From: Zymoseptoria tritici IPO323
Lineage: Eukaryota > Ascomycota > Dothideomycetes > Mycosphaerellales > Mycosphaerellaceae
Direction of reading: 5' to 3'
Assembly (NCBI RefSeq): GCF_000219625.1
Contig: NC_018218.1
Location: 1,116,001 to 1,180,000, forward strand
DNA: 64,000 bases
Shown: in pieces, positions 22,968 to 36,321 of the stretch
Layout: every line of letters begins with the position of its first letter
How positions within the stretch are numbered: the first letter of the stretch is position 1
The notes under the pieces: model-generated
What the model saw: the letters and a program-made list of their open reading frames with translations, nothing else
What the model was told of the DNA's origin: nothing
Database searches by the model: none
Translations under genes and position numbers: made by a program

Positions 22968-24692
22968 ATGAGTCCTGCCGTAACATCCAAGAGAAAACGA
23001 CGCTCGAAGTCGGATGATTCAGAAGATGTTAGCGGCGATGAGAGCAAGAAGCGAGGAAGACCACGAGTGGAGAGGCCTGATGGGTTGGCAGCTGATGTTC
23101 GTACGTTCACATGTGCCAGACACGTATGATTACTGATCAATCAATCAGCGTCGTCGCACACAAATTCGAATGGCACAGAGGGCGTACCGACAGCGGAAGG
23201 AGTCCACGATGGACGAGCTCCGTAATCAGGTCTCCGATTTGACGTCGAAACTGGCACTCTTGAACAAGGCATTTGGCAGATGTCGGGAACAGCTCACCCT
23301 TTCTGGCCTTCGAGGAGATCAAGCGCAGTTACTGCGAGCGACTGCTCAGCAGTTTGATAGCATTGTTGGAGCTACAGATGCGCAATCTGACGGAGGCAGC
23401 CCGCCAGCGCTGACAGATTCCAGTCATGCTTCATCAGCAGGATCACAGCCCGGCGAAGAGTCTTCAATGGGACTGACTGAACGAAGCTACGTCCCGTATT
23501 GGCTGGACAAGTCCACGCTCGGATATGAGCCTGCCCAAGCGACAGACCACATCGGGATAGGTTACCAGATGCAAGATCGGAGCGATCTTCCTCCCACTCA
23601 CGACTCCAGTGACCAGGATCAACGAATGCCGGACTCATATACTACATTTCGAGTAGAAGTCCCTCCAGAACCTCAGATCATGCCATCACTACGTGCGGCA
23701 AGATCATACGCCACGAAAGAACTCACCTTCGGTCGATACCTCCATCGAGCTGCGATCGAGAAAGGCTACCAGCTCCTCCTCGAACCCGACCGCTGGCCTA
23801 CGTCGTATGAGCGCGTCTTCAAACTCAGCCTGATGAGCCGAGATCGCAACAGACTGTTGGCAGGAATGCGCCGGGCCTTGTCCCGCACTTCGCTCGATGA
23901 TCTTGATTCGGACGATTCGCCTTTGGTTCACGTCGGTGGTGCAGGCACTCACTACCCGCGGAGAGATCGCTTTGGAACTATGCGACCTCGGAAGAAGACC
24001 TGGAACCTGGGAATTGTTGGTCCACAGGCCCTTGCGATGCTCGACGATGCGGCGCAGAGTGGTCTCTCGGTCGACATGACCGTCGAGATTGCCGGTTTCG
24101 AAGGAGAGTGGTTCGATCCGTATGATGTGGAAGGGTACCTTGCTGAGAAGGGCATCAACCTTGACCCAGCCTCGCCGTACGCCGTGATCGAGCTGCCGGA
24201 CGGATCTGAATCTCCCGTTTCTGTTCCGGGAGACGAATTTTCGAGGTCATCGGAATCAGTGCTGCCGTATGATCACGAGCAATTGAAGTATCTCAACGAC
24301 TACGCGGCACCAGATGATATTTTCGGCTTGTCGCTTGAAGATCTAGACATGGCTGGGTCTGGATGGGCACACGCAGAGCCACGGACGCCGTTGCATTTAT
24401 CAGACATGGATGTCGTGAAACAGCACCAGCCTTTGGATATGGGAGTGCACAGCATCCCACTCAAAGATCGACAGAAAAAGACTATGATCATCGACGTCGC
24501 CAAGTTCGTCAAAGGTGAGTTCTTCCTGCTGTGGTTCAGGCTAGTCTTTGTATGCTCGAAACTGACAGTACCGCAGCTTTGATCGTAACAGGACGCTGTC
24601 TCAGTCGGAGTCCTGGGTATAGGAGGCACGAAGTTGATCGTGCTTTGGAGTTGGCTGCTTTTGAGCCCTTTCCGAGTGTTGTTCCGGTCTGA
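22968..24692 (+). CDS. bZIP transcription factor
   Basis: Nuclear DNA-binding regulator of about 536 aa. Exons are 22968-23096, 23149-24514 and 24577-24692. The N-terminus is a basic stretch (KRKRRSKSDD, then KKRGRPRV). The first intron splits the DNA-binding region, and joining AAD to RRRTQIRMAQRAYRQRKES gives the fungal variant with QRAYRQRK in place of the usual NxxAAxxCR core. A leucine-zipper heptad follows (residues about 63-90). The long C-terminal region contains a fungal-specific block (RSYATKELTFGRYLHRAAIEK onward) and ends GRCLSRSPGYRRHEVDRALEL. The first intron needs a GTTCGT donor. The nearby GTACGT would shift the frame. Target genes are unknown. Confidence 0.88.
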
Positions 24693-25695
24693 AGCCTTTC
24701 GACTTGACACCAATATTTCGATACACCCGGCTTATGTCGTTGTGTCGCTGTACCGTGACAACGACAACTTCTCCTTTGATGCATCGTCGCTCGATATCTA
24801 TGCAGCGCCTTACCTCGGAGCTCTATGCGAAGAATTCAAGAACTGAATTCTCATCCTTACAAGCCAGTACTGCATCAATAAGCGGATAATTGACCGATAC
24901 TGTATGTTCCCTTCGGCATGATTCCAGGAAAAGGTCCGCAGTGCTTGACTGCTCGTTCCGCTAAAGCACCCACTGCGGAGCCGCTCTCCACTCGACACCC
25001 TAAGATAGGTAGTTCGTCTACATTCGAGCCTCAAGCAGTGGCTTGTCCATGTCGAATCGGAGCTCAGCAATTGTCGGGTTCGCAGGTGGTATCGAGGGAA
25101 GAGCAGCAGCACGGAAATGGAGCACGGCGAATTGCCGCCTTTGCCTCCCGTTGGCAGAAGTCTACTCCGCGTACCACGTTCCTTAGCTTGAGCCCTAGAC
25201 GTCGACACGCCAACCACGAGACAGGCATCGCATGGCCGAGCAAGGTGAAGTGGGGTAATTCGGGAGTTCTAGTCCTAGACCCCACCTCACACTGAAGTGG
25301 ACTTTCCCTGACCTCACCACGTTCGGTTGCTTCGAAATAATGGTACCTCCTTGGAACCATGCGGCTGATGTCCGTTTCTTACAAACCACGTTATCTTCAT
25401 GTGGTAAGACTACACCTTGGTTGCACCACTTGAATGGGCTCACATGTGATAAAGTGCTCGCTAGTGATATCTCTTTCAATAACACTCCAAGGGTCATGGT
25501 GCATTGTTAGCTCGAAGCCTGCCTCTGATACCCGAACGTCCACATATTTGCATTACCAAGGGCGATCGGCTATAAGACCATAGCTCCTGCCTACTTTCAC
25601 AGGCCTTCTCCTTCTCTCTTCCACCTGACATTGTTCCGAGGACATTTCTACCCATTCTCGACCACATTCCTTCTTCCACATCGCTCACACACATC
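24693..25695. other. Intergenic, aldehyde dehydrogenase promoter
   Basis: About 1 kb without a supported gene. A TATAAG element near 25,571 is followed by a C/T-rich tract at 25,600-25,690 directly before the start codon, a typical fungal core promoter and leader. Confidence 0.55.
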
Positions 25696-27464
25696 ATGTC
25701 TCCCAGCAAGGTGTCGTCCCTCCAGTGGGACTCGTTCAGCAATGTCATCAACGGCCAGCTGCGAGACTCCAAGGACCACCACTACGGTACCAACCCATCC
25801 ACCGGCGAGAAGCTATGGGCCGTCCCAATCGCCGGCCAGAAGGAAGTCGATGAGGCCGTCGAGGTCGCACAGAAGGCTTTTGAGTCGTTCCGCGAGACCA
25901 CACTGGAGCACCGCAAGGAGCTCCTCGCCAAGTGGAAGGATGCTCTCCTCGCAGTGTCAGACGAGATGACCGAGCTGCTCTGCGCTGAGACTGGCAAGCC
26001 GGTGAGCTCCTGACAGGAATCCTAATAAGATGACTGCATGCTGACAGTCGGCAGAAAGGCGTTGCCGAACTGGAGACCACGGGAGGTGTTTCCGGCTGGA
26101 TCGACTGGCACAACTCCCTCGAGATTCCAGAGGAGAAGATGGACGACGGCGAGAAGGTCATCACCACCCGCTACACTCCACTCGGTGTCATTGGTGCCAT
26201 CTGCCCATGGAACTTCCCCATCCTCCTCGCCATTGGCAAGATCATCCCTGCTGTCTTGACCGTAAGTTCTGCTGCAAAAGCAAGAGGTGTTGACGCGATA
26301 TCAGCACGAGCTTTATCCACGTCCTGCCCCTGAGGAGCGGTAAACATGTACTGACGTGCTCCAGGGCAACACCATTATCGTCAAGCCCTCTCCATTCACG
26401 CCATACACCACCCTCAAGGTGGTCGAGATCGCACAGGACATCTTCCCCCCTGGTGTGATTCAGGCCGTCGGCGGAGATGACTACCTCGGACCAATGCTCA
26501 CCGCTCACCCCGGCATCGCCAAGATCTCCTTCACCGGCTCCATCGCCACCGGCAAGAAGATCATGGCTGCCTGCGCCCAGACCCTCAAGCGTGTCACACT
26601 TGAGCTTGGTGGAAACGATGCCTCGATCGTCCTTCCCGATGTCGATATCAAGAAGGTCGCTCCCGAGCTCGTCCTCGGTGCATTCCAGAACACTGGCCAG
26701 GTAAGTCTCTGAAGGGTGCAAGGCTTGCGGCACCTGAGACTGTTTCGGCCTGTTGCAGGTCTCAGTCTGTATCGTTGTGTTTTCCGAACATCGCTGATCC
26801 TTGTACCCTTTGATGTTCAGGTCTGTGTCGCCACAAAGCGTATCTTTATCCACCAGGACATCTACGACGAGATGCTCGCTGCCATGGTCGAGTTCACCAA
26901 GTCTTTGACTGTCGGCGACCCAAAGACCGGCTCTCACCTCGGACCAATTCAGAACCAGATGCAGTACGAGAAGGTCAAGACCTACTTCCAGGACAGCAAG
27001 GTTCGTAGTACCAACATCCCTACACACTGAACTTCAACTAACGCAAAATCTAGGACAAGGGCTACAAATTCGCAGTCGGCGCCCCAGACGTCGAGTCTGG
27101 CAAGGGCTTCTTCGTCCAGCCCACCATCATCGACAACCCGCCCACCGACTCCCGCATCATCCAAGAAGAGCCTTTCGGCCCCATCGTGCCCACCCAGCCC
27201 TGGTCTGACGAAGAGGAGGTCATCAAGCGCGCGAACAACTCCAACGCCGGCCTCGGAGCCTGCGTGTGGGGTAAGGATATCGAGCGTGCCGAGCGCATCG
27301 GAAAGCGTCTGGAGTCGGGCTCCGTCTTCATCAACTCGTTTGAAAAGCCCACTCCTCAGGCTTTCTTCGGTGGTCACAAGGAGTCTGGTATCGGTGGCGA
27401 GTGGGGCAAGGACGGCCTCAAGGCTTACTGCAACGCTCACGTTATGCACTCGTACAAGGCTTAG
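25696..27464 (+). CDS. NAD(P)-dependent aldehyde dehydrogenase
   Basis: Oxidises an aldehyde to the carboxylic acid. Five exons (25696-26001, 26055-26261, 26365-26700, 26821-27000, 27054-27464) give 479 aa, typical for the superfamily. Visible landmarks are the cofactor motif PWNFP, FTGSIATGKK (nucleotide-binding turn), catalytic base VTLELGGND (E251) and the nucleophile in FQNTGQVCVATKR (C285), then EEPFGPIVP and the C-terminal ESGIGGEWGKDGL. The catalytic cysteine is the second codon of exon 4. There is no N-terminal targeting signal and no C-terminal peroxisomal tripeptide, so it is probably cytosolic. The substrate is not predictable. Confidence 0.93.
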
Positions 27465-27923
27465 AGGAAGAAGGAGTGTTCACGGCCGTATTGTATGACA
27501 ATCTATTGTAGCATTTATGAAGATTTATGAAGATTTTCGTGCATCAATCACTCTGACTTGCCTATATATCAAACTTGTTTCAAACATCGGGCGATCCATC
27601 GCAATAACTTGCCCGTACGATATGTTCTGTAGACATTTGTTGTGCACTATTTATGCACTGCTTATACCGAGGCAGCGTCACATGCTAGAACAAAGCCAGT
27701 CCAAGCTTCCGCAATAGCTTCACGTCAACCTCGATGCTTGCTGCAGCATATGCACAGACTTCAACCCGGACGACTGGCCATACCCGACACTGAACACGGC
27801 TGAGCAAAGAATACGTCCGACCGAAGAGGACCATGCAAATGTGCATGCGCGAGGCCTGGATCATGCGTCGGTAGACGTCCTTGGATTCGATTCTTGCGGA
27901 CGAACACAACCTCAGATCCGACC
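27465..27923. other. Intergenic
   Basis: 459 bp between two plus-strand genes. The first 250 bp are AT-rich 3' flank. Nothing else recognised. Confidence 0.5.
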
Positions 27924-30475
27924 ATGGCGGCCCAGTCAACGCTCCGCCAGCGTCCGGCGGAACGTATCGCGCAGTGGTTCGACAGCTTTTATGCCCAAGT
28001 TCTGGCCCGCGCAGACAAAATCCGGACTCGAAGTGCGCTCAGCCCTCGAACGACCCGGCTCATCGCGACGCTCGCTTTGTCTCTGGCCATCATCGGAGGA
28101 TATGGAGGCTATCGACGGTATCAGAATCGGAAGAAAGAGCAGGCAGTAGGGAGACATCACATTCGTCGCAACAGCGGCATCAAGAGCAAGGATGGAACCC
28201 GGACACTGTTCGTGCCGGACAATGAGCAGATCAGCAAAGTTGTTATACATACCATCAAGCCTACGACCTTTGATGCGCACAGGAGATTTTTCCTCAATCC
28301 GACGAGGCAGCGTAGCTCAGGAAAGGAATACTCGCTGGGTGTCCCGCCACCGAACGTCAAGCCTGGTCTGAACGTTGCATTCCTACATCAGTTCATGGCT
28401 CTGATGCAAATCGCGGTTCCAAGGATAGGATCTAAGGAGTCCGGTCTGTTGACAACCCATGCGTTCTTCCTACTTCTGCGGACATATCTCTCTCTCGTCG
28501 TCGCGAGACTGGACGGTGAGATTGTACGCGATCTTGTGGCCGGAGCAGGACGTCCATTCCTCATAGGCCTTACAAAATGGCTAGCGTTTGGTGTGGTTGG
28601 CTCCTACACGAACTCTATGATCAAGTTTCTCCAGGCCAAGATCAGTATCGCGTTCCGCACACGATTGACGAGGTATATCCACGACCTGTATCTTAGTCCG
28701 TCCATGGCGTACTACAAGATGCATGATCTGGACGGAGGCATCGAGCACGGCGCTGATCAATTCATCTGTCATGATCTGACGCTGTTCTGCGACAATGCCG
28801 CCAACCTGTACTCAAGTCTAGGCAAACCGCTTGTGGACTTGGTCACATTCAACTACCAGCTTTACAAATCGTTAGGGCCGCTGGCACTGAGCGGCCTTCT
28901 CAGCAACTACGCCGCGACTGCTATTCTGCTCAAGAAGCTGAGCCCGCCATTTGCGAAGCTCAAGGCTGCTGAAGGGCGAAAAGAGGGCGACTTCCGAGGG
29001 ATGCACTCTCGACTGATTGCAAATGCCGAAGAAATTGCATTCTACGCGGGAGGACCAACTGAGCACGTGCTACTGGATCAAGGCTTCAAGGAGCTGAGGA
29101 AATGGATGGAGAGCATTTACCGAGTCAAGGTCGGCTACAACATGCTTGAGGATTTTGTACTAAAGTACACATGGTCTGCACTCGGATACCTTGTCACAAG
29201 TCTGCCAATTTTCCTACCAACCATGGGACTGGTTCCAGAGCCTGAACCTTCGAAGATATCGGACCCATCGCTTCTCGGAGTCGGCGAAACCGTCGACCAG
29301 ACCGGATCGCGGACCAAGCAGTTTATCACCAACAAGCGCCTCATGCTGAATTTGGCCGATGCTGGCAGCCGGATGATGTACTCCATCAAGGACCTTTCGG
29401 AGCTCGCTGGCCAAACAAGTCGAGTATTTATGCTCATCAGCACTCTCCACCGCGTCCACGCGAACGCATACCACATTCCGCGAAATGCCAACTACGAATT
29501 GTACAACCTCGCCGATGTTAGCGGGACACTTCACAAAGGCTTCGACGGTGTGCGATTAGAGAATGTTCCAGTCGTTGCACCTTCACCTTTCCCTCTCGGA
29601 GGCGAAGAATTGATCGACAATCTTTCATTCATCGTTGGGCCCGGCGAACATCTCCTCATCACAGGTCCGAACGGCGCCGGCAAATCGGCAGTCGCACGAA
29701 TCGTTGCCGGTCTCTGGCCCACATACAGAGGTCTCACCTCCCGACCACGCAAGACCGGTCAAGATGGCATTATGTTCCTGCCACAGCGAGTCTATCTCAG
29801 CCCTGGCACGCTCCGAGATCAGGTCATTTACCCGGACACCGCGGCGGATATGCGAGACTCAGGACGACGTGAGCACGACCTCCAGCATATTCTCGAAGAG
29901 TGTCGACTTGGCTACATACCCGAACGCGAGGGCGGATGGGACACGCGGAAGATGTGGCAAGATGTGCTGAGTGGAGGAGAAAAGCAGCGCATGGCCATTG
30001 CTCGCCTCCTGTATCATGAGCCACGGTACGCCTTCATCGACGAGGGAACGTCGGCAGTGAGTTCAGATGTGGAAGGGATCCTGTACGAGACGGCAAAGGC
30101 AAAGGGGATCAGTAAGTTCTATCGTTTGTTCCATCAGCGGCCGCGCTAACATACATCGCAGCTCTCATAACCATCTCCACTCGCGCTTCACTCAAGCGTT
30201 ATCACTCATACACTCTCACACTCGGCTTGGGCGAGGAAGCAAGCGAGTATGAATTTGTGCGCATCGGTACAGCAAGCGAGAAGGACAGCGTGGAAAAGGA
30301 GATCCAGGAACTCAAGGAGAAGCTAGCACAGGTGGAGTCGTGGAAAGAGCGGCGGCGGGAAATCGACACGGAACTGAATAAAGTTTGGGTCAAGGGTGAG
30401 GAGGAGCCGCTGCCTGCTCCGGAATATCAACAGCAGCAGGAGTTGGAAGTGGGAACTCAAGAGTCGGAATCATGA
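27924..30475 (+). CDS. Peroxisomal ABC half-transporter, ABCD family (PXA-type)
   Basis: Half-size ABC transporter of about 833 aa that imports very-long- or long-chain acyl-CoAs into peroxisomes for beta-oxidation and works as a dimer. Exons are 27924-30111 and 30162-30475. The N-terminus has a hydrophobic segment (TLALSLAIIGGYGG) followed by the ABCD transmembrane domain. The cytosolic EAA-like motif NAEEIAFYAGG is present. The nucleotide-binding domain shows Walker A GPNGAGKSAVARIVAG (from about residue 581), signature LSGGEKQRMAIARLL (about 682), Walker B and glutamate YAFIDEGTSAV. Exon 2 encodes the TLITISTR switch-histidine region variant and a C-terminal coiled coil (EKEIQELKEKLAQVE). 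I cannot decide between PXA1 and PXA2. The dienoyl-CoA isomerase at 46461 acts in the same organelle. Confidence 0.9.
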
Positions 30476-30593
30476 TACCAGGAACAGCTAGGGATGTATC
30501 ACAGGAATTAACGTGCCCACGACTGAACGTTTGCGCAACGACATACGACAGAATTAGTGATGTGTATGCGTTATGTCGTGCTATCTATCATTT

Positions 30594-32506
30594 CTACAAA
30601 GAATAATGCTCGAGGTAAGTCGTTATGCTCGGGGCGCCTGTGACCCGGCAGTCGTCGGCAGCCTTGCTCGTATCACGCAGCAGAGCTTCTGGACCGCAGC
30701 CTAGGACACATTGTTAGTGATGGCGCTACGAGGAGGCTGTTTGAAAGCTCGACTCACCCGCAACCAAGACTCTGTCTTCTGCTTTCAGACCGAACATTGC
30801 CATTCGAACTGCGCTCGCAAGGTTTGGTCGTCCGATATCGTAACTGATAGTGATCGATGATGAAGTGGACTTCGAGTTCTTCGTATGTCTTATTGTGCTC
30901 TTTTCTGCATCGATCGTCTTTGATCTTTCGATCTTCTCGTCCTCGATGATGAATCTTGGATCCACCTCGTTCGAGCTGGAACCACGATCTCTTTCGCCGT
31001 TTCCAGAGACATGCAGAAACACATTGACTCTCGACCGAGTATGCAGCTCCGCAATCTCGGTCTCTAACCAATCCAGACTCGTCTTGTCCCTGACGGTCCA
31101 AATAAAGTCCAGCGAGCTGAGATCTTTCGGCGTGCGTCGTCTTCGTGCCCAGTCCAAAGCCAGAGCCAGGGTGAATGTAGCACCGCTACCTCCCGCCACC
31201 AGCACGATCTTGTCGAACTCATGGGTGTTAGGCACGACGCCATAGGGCCCTTCGAGTGCAGCTCGGAATTTCACTCCAGGATTGCGGCAGGCTGTGTGGT
31301 AGAGTTCCTTGGTGAAGCCGTCTCGTGCTTGGACGACGAACTCGGCGGGCTCGGTCGACACGAGTGTGAAGGGGTGGCGCTGGAACATTCGAACTCCTGG
31401 GATCCAGACGAAGGCCATGGAGCCTGGCTGGGCTCGCATTGATCGGTGCATTGTGATTCTGGTCGCTCGGCCTGGGAGTGGCGTGAGGGTACAGTAGTTG
31501 CCGACTCCGTAGTAGAGCCATCGAGACAGGCGTAGAGATTTATCGATGAACCACATGGCTGCTGCTACGATTGTGATGATGAGTGCCTTGAGTCCTATGT
31601 CTGGGCGGTGCAGGCCGACTATTGGTCATTAGTGTCATACTTCTCCTTGAACATATGTGTAAACACTCACCGGCAACCAAGACGATGGCAACGAGGACGA
31701 TGTGAGCTGCATAGAAGACCTCGTACTGCCGTCTCCTCACGAAGCCCATCGCAGTGACAGCGATCATCAACATACTCAGACCGGCCACAATGCCCGCATA
31801 TTGCGCCGGTTCCTGGAGGATCTGTTCAAGGACTCCGTACTTGGACAGACCGTCGACATACATCCTGTTATGAATCAGCATTGGATCAATGAGAGACGCT
31901 ATTCGACGTACACCGAATGTATGATCGATAGGGCAACCGTAGTGTAGCCGCAGAAGCGGTGCAGCACATTGACTTGGTCGAAGCTCCGGCCTGCAAGTGG
32001 CGACAGTGGCGTGTTCTTCAGACCGAGAAACATGACAAGGCATAGATTGCATAGCGCTAGCCTACACGAATCGTTCAGCGTGGCTCTCATGAGCTTGGAG
32101 ACGAACCGTCGTACCAGCCAAATCGCTTCGCCAGAACGTTGAAGCCGACTCGATCAGGTCGATCATGAAAGGTCAGGCCAGCGTTGATGCCAAAATATAG
32201 TAACGCAAGGACGATCTTTCCAGGCAGCAATACCACTCCGGCGACAATCTTACTTCTGCTGAAGAGCTGCAAGGTTCGTCTCATGGATCGGGCGACTGTA
32301 CTTGAACCGCTTGACCTTGCAAACTCCTTGGTGAAAAGGACATCCACTTGATGTGTAATGGTGAAGACGGCAACAAGCCCAGCCATGGCAAACCCAAAGA
32401 ACTTGGCGGTGTTTTCATCCTTGATCTGCCATTCTGCAAAGAGCACTTCTCTGGCATGTTCGGCGGCCTGTACAGCGGGAGAAGCCTCCCCGGAAGAGTG
32501 AGACAT
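30594..32506 (-). CDS. Ferric reductase-like transmembrane oxidoreductase
   Basis: Plasma-membrane flavocytochrome of the FRE/NOX superfamily that moves electrons from NADPH through FAD and two hemes to an outer acceptor such as ferric iron. Five phase-consistent exons (32506-32107, 32056-31912, 31864-31671, 31618-30758, 30700-30594) give 568 aa. The bis-heme ligands are intact: LHRFCGYTTVALSIIHSV and AAHIVLVAIVLVAVGLH each have two His 14 residues apart. FAD binding is HPFTLVST, the NADPH site is VLVAGGSGATFTLALAL, and the C-terminal CGP motif follows the last intron (VAGCGPEALL). A short Ser-rich insertion sits in the NAD domain. The metal substrate cannot be told from the sequence. It converges with the ABC transporter gene, 118 bp away. 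Confidence 0.88.
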
Positions 32507-34173
32507 TTCAGATGGAGCGGGAGAAGAGAAAACAAAGGTCGAAAAATGAAAGAGAGAATGCTGTCTGAAGACAGACACTGTACACCGACGAGCTGGGATA
32601 GGGCGATCACATATAAGTCCCACTGTCCCACCCACCGGTCTACTGTCATTCTCAGCAGTATCTACTACTCGATGCACATCCTCGAGCGGGACAAAGCAGT
32701 CGAATCTTGAAATCGCTCACACGAGAACGCTTATCGTTAGCGGGCTCCTCAGCTGCCGGAACGGGTCCGAAGGCGGTCACGTTGTCGTTTGTGCGAAGCT
32801 TTTTGTCTTGTCTTGAAGAATGCGAAGATCATGATGCATTGCGGACTTCGGGCAGCATGGCAAGCAAGATAAGGTCTTTTTCCTGGCCGTTTCTCCTCCG
32901 ACGGTTTAAGCGGCGGAATCGTTCATGCACGGTCGGCTTCCGCTGCTATTTGTCTTTTGTGCATGCAGGTACGCTTTGAGAAATGTTTCAAAGAGTCAAG
33001 CTTGGCGGCTCGTGCGAAGACCAGTGGCCGGAAAATGTACTCGTAGCAGATACCACAAGCAGTTTCATTCGGGCTGCGACTCGGTACGTCTGCTGGCGAA
33101 GGCTTGCAGAATATACAGGGTCACGATCCTGTGAACGCGCGTTGCTCCGCTCTTGGCGGTGCAGAGGACGTCTGATTTGTGGCATCCTTTGTCAGTCGTA
33201 GAGCTCTTTGTGCGCTGGCCAGACCTTGGTCGCTGTGTGGATACGGCGGCTTCTGTACTTACCGATCTGAGAAGATGATGCCAAAGCCACAGCCAGCAGC
33301 CAGTGTGGAGTGAGCAGCTGCATCGCAGGCCGGATTAGTGTCTGATATAATGGAAGCAACGGAAGGAAACATCGACTTCGAGGCGATCCTTTGTCTCTGC
33401 TACAGGAGCCCACCTTGAAGCCGGTGTGTTGTTGCACTTGCGGAAAACGCCACTTGTGTTCCTGCGTTTCAGGATTGGACGCAGGCATGCTGAGCGAAAT
33501 CGTTTGAGTCGTCATGTCGCAGGTTTGGTGACGGCTGGACGTGGCTCCAATGTCGAATAGGAGCTTGACTTGCAAGCAAAGCGTAAGACTGTTGGTCGAT
33601 GGCCAAGTCCGTAGCACAGAGGTCAAGAGCTCGGTAGTGGGGAGCCAGCTGCTTCTCATGCATCCCTTGCTGTGCTCTCGAGACCCAGGCATGTTACCGG
33701 GACACGTCATTATCTGTGTGGTAGAATTCCCGAGACGACTCGATACCTGTGCAAGTAAGCTATCTGCACGCCTTGTTGGCAGTGTGGACAGGATATTCGC
33801 AGGAAGACACTCATCACTTTAGCCGTGCCTGTAGGTCATCTGGCCAGCTCAATGGCCACGGCGAGCATATACTGGTCAACTTGATGTTTGAATGCATATC
33901 AGGCAGAAGCATTGGTGTTATGACGCTCACGGAGGCATTCGTACAGATGCAACTCAGATCGCCGAAGACCTGATTCGATGGGTACCGTCACCTTGCGACA
34001 CTAAAGCTGCGACTCCTGGCAAAAGCGATGGACCAAGATAGCAAAGGATCGGGTGGGCAGGGCAGGGCGCTACCACGGCCAATGCGAAGTCCAGCATTGA
34101 AATGCCCCTTCTGTCCCGATGCTTGGTAGATCGCATTGCACACATATGCTGCTCAACTTCCACGACATTTTCT
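32507..34173. other. Long intergenic region
   Basis: About 1.67 kb between two minus-strand genes. A 173-codon open frame (33192-33710, minus) has no domain, no splice support and Ser/Thr/Gln-rich low-information composition, so it is not annotated. The remainder shows nothing recognisable. Confidence 0.45.
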
Positions 34174-35591
34174 TCAATTCGTCTTGCTCTTCATACTGGC
34201 CTCCTCTTCTGCTATCAGCCCGAGAACTTCCTCTTCGGTCATCCACGCCCGAACACTGTCCATGACGGTCTCCAAGGCTTCGCCACCTTCGATAACATCG
34301 TCAAGATGCCGGGAGTCGATTCCGCTTCGATGGTCGCTCACACGTTGCTGGCCCCAGTTGTATGTCCGTACTTTATTCTCCCTCCCAACCTTGCCAGCAC
34401 CAGCGCCTCGTCGCAGTCGGACTAGCTCTGCTTCGCGCTCTTCCCGTCGAATCTGTGCGATGCGACTTCGCAGTAGCCGCCACGCTTTCTCTCTATTTTT
34501 GATTTGACTTCGAGTCTCCTGAATCGCAACCACGATTCCGGACGGCTCGTGCGTGAGTCTCACGGCTGATTCGGTCTTATTGACGTGCTGCCCGCCAGCT
34601 CCGCTGGCACGCATGACATCCATTCTCACTTCTTTTGGGTCCACGTAGTAATCGCTCTTGGGATCGTTGAAGCTGTCCTCGCCCATGTCTCCACCCGGGT
34701 CCTCTCCTAGCGACGGCAATACCAATACGCTCGCAGCGGACGTGTGCGTGCGACCTTGCTTTTCCGTTGCTGGTACCCGCTGCACGCGATGCACACCTGC
34801 CTCGCATCGTAGAATGCCATATGCTCCAGGAGTATGCACTTCCAGCACCGCTTCTTGGACGTGCGTACTTCCGCTGGAGCTCGTTCCGCCGGCGGCAGAG
34901 TAGTCGGCTGTTTCAAGCTTGAGCAAAGTTGTATTCAGCTCGTTCCGAGCACAGTAGTTCGTGTACATCCGCAATAGATCGCCTGCAAACAATGCGGCTT
35001 CATCACCACCAGCGCCTGGCCTAATCTCGATCAGACATGGCAGATGGGCAAAAGGATGCACAGGTATCAGACTGTGCTTGAGCGCTGCGGAAGCCTGCTG
35101 TATCTTCTCCTGCGTCGGCTGTATGTCTTCCTCCGCCAACTCTTTCAGCTCCAGATCGGAAGACTTGAGTAAGCCGTGCAATTCCTCAAGCGCCGATTTG
35201 GCCTTGTCGTATTCCTGGATTGCATTGGCTGTCCGTGTAAGCTCTCCTAACCTTTTGGCGGCCGAGGCATCGAAATCGGTAGCAAGCTTTTGTGTAAGAG
35301 TCGCATGTTCTGAAGCAACATTTCGCGCTCTCGAGAGAAGTGCTGAGGATAAATTATCGTTCGCTGTTGAGGCTGCTGCTGTCAAATTGTCGGTCTGATG
35401 GCGGACTTGGTGATCAATGAGTGCATACCTGTACTTTGATACCGCCTGCGCAGCCGCAACTGGCCCTTGATAGGCCGTGCAAGGCTGCGCAGGCATCGCG
35501 AGCAAATCCAAGGTGTCACAGACATTGATGTTTGCGCGTGGAGGCATCTGCATGCGGTCCTTATCATAACGCGTGCGGCTATGCGCAGCAT
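34174..35591 (-). CDS. MRF1: Mitochondrial peptide chain release factor 1
   Basis: Class I release factor that recognises stop codons and hydrolyses peptidyl-tRNA on mitochondrial ribosomes. Exons are 35591-35429 and 35378-34174, 455 aa. Splicing the 50-bp intron joins a classic mitochondrial presequence (TPWICSRCLRSLARP, then RRRYQST) to the mature protein. Without it the downstream frame would have a meaningless N-terminus. The PCRF domain contains CLIEIRPGAGGDEAALFAGD, and the catalytic GGQ is at residues 316-318 in GAGGQHVNKTESAVRLTH. The arginine-rich tail KNREKAWRLLRSRIA and the end EEEASMKSK fit the family. Internal ATG codons at 35567 and near SVTPW are possible alternative starts. 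Confidence 0.92.
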
Positions 35592-36321
35592 TGATCACGA
35601 TCGGCGTTCAGTTTGGGCGACATGGCGATGGATCGGAGGTACGATACCTGGTAGATCTCACTTCTCTTCCTCTTCCCATTCGTCTACTCCTTCCTCGCGA
35701 CAAGAGTTGTACATGACCTGTGTATACCGCTAATTGCACTGCCCGTCTTGCAGGCCTATTAATTGGGCAAATCCTCCGACGTTCGACGAGTGCAAAATTC
35801 AGCAATGACCGGGAATGCCGGACCCAGCTCAAGGCAGGACCCTCCAGATATGCTCTAACATCCGTTGTGTGCCATTTGGATGTTCGAATGCATTGAAGAA
35901 TTCACATCCTGATCGCGCAGGATTGGGTTCAATCCGCCTCGAATAGATGCACGTCTACCAAGCAAGCCTGTCTCTGTACAACGCTTTTCATGAACAGAAG
36001 GAGATCGATAGGTGCTTAACTTTATCGGAGTCAACCCTCGTTGAGCTGAGCCACGATCATGGCATGACCGGATGCACATTCGCAAAGTCATGCGTTATCT
36101 GCCGCTGACCTAGTCCAGGAGGCTTGCAAGCGATGGCTGTGTCCTCGTGGTATAGCCACACATTGTAAAAACAAGATGCTTCGTCTTGTGAAGCCATCAT
36201 CTCTGCATCTTCCACTGTCTCAGCATTGGCCCAAAGAACATCGCGCGAGGTGTGTTGACCAATATACAGCCGATCCAACTCCAACGAACGAGACGATTGG
36301 GCCATCATCAGATACAAGACA
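35592..36321. other. Divergent promoter MRF1 / MFS transporter
   Basis: 730 bp shared by two divergently transcribed genes. No repeats or domain-bearing frames recognised. Confidence 0.5.

Noticed and set aside
33192..33710. 173-codon minus-strand frame between ferric reductase and MRF1
   Set aside because: No recognisable motif, no splice context and no family resemblance. Left as intergenic.
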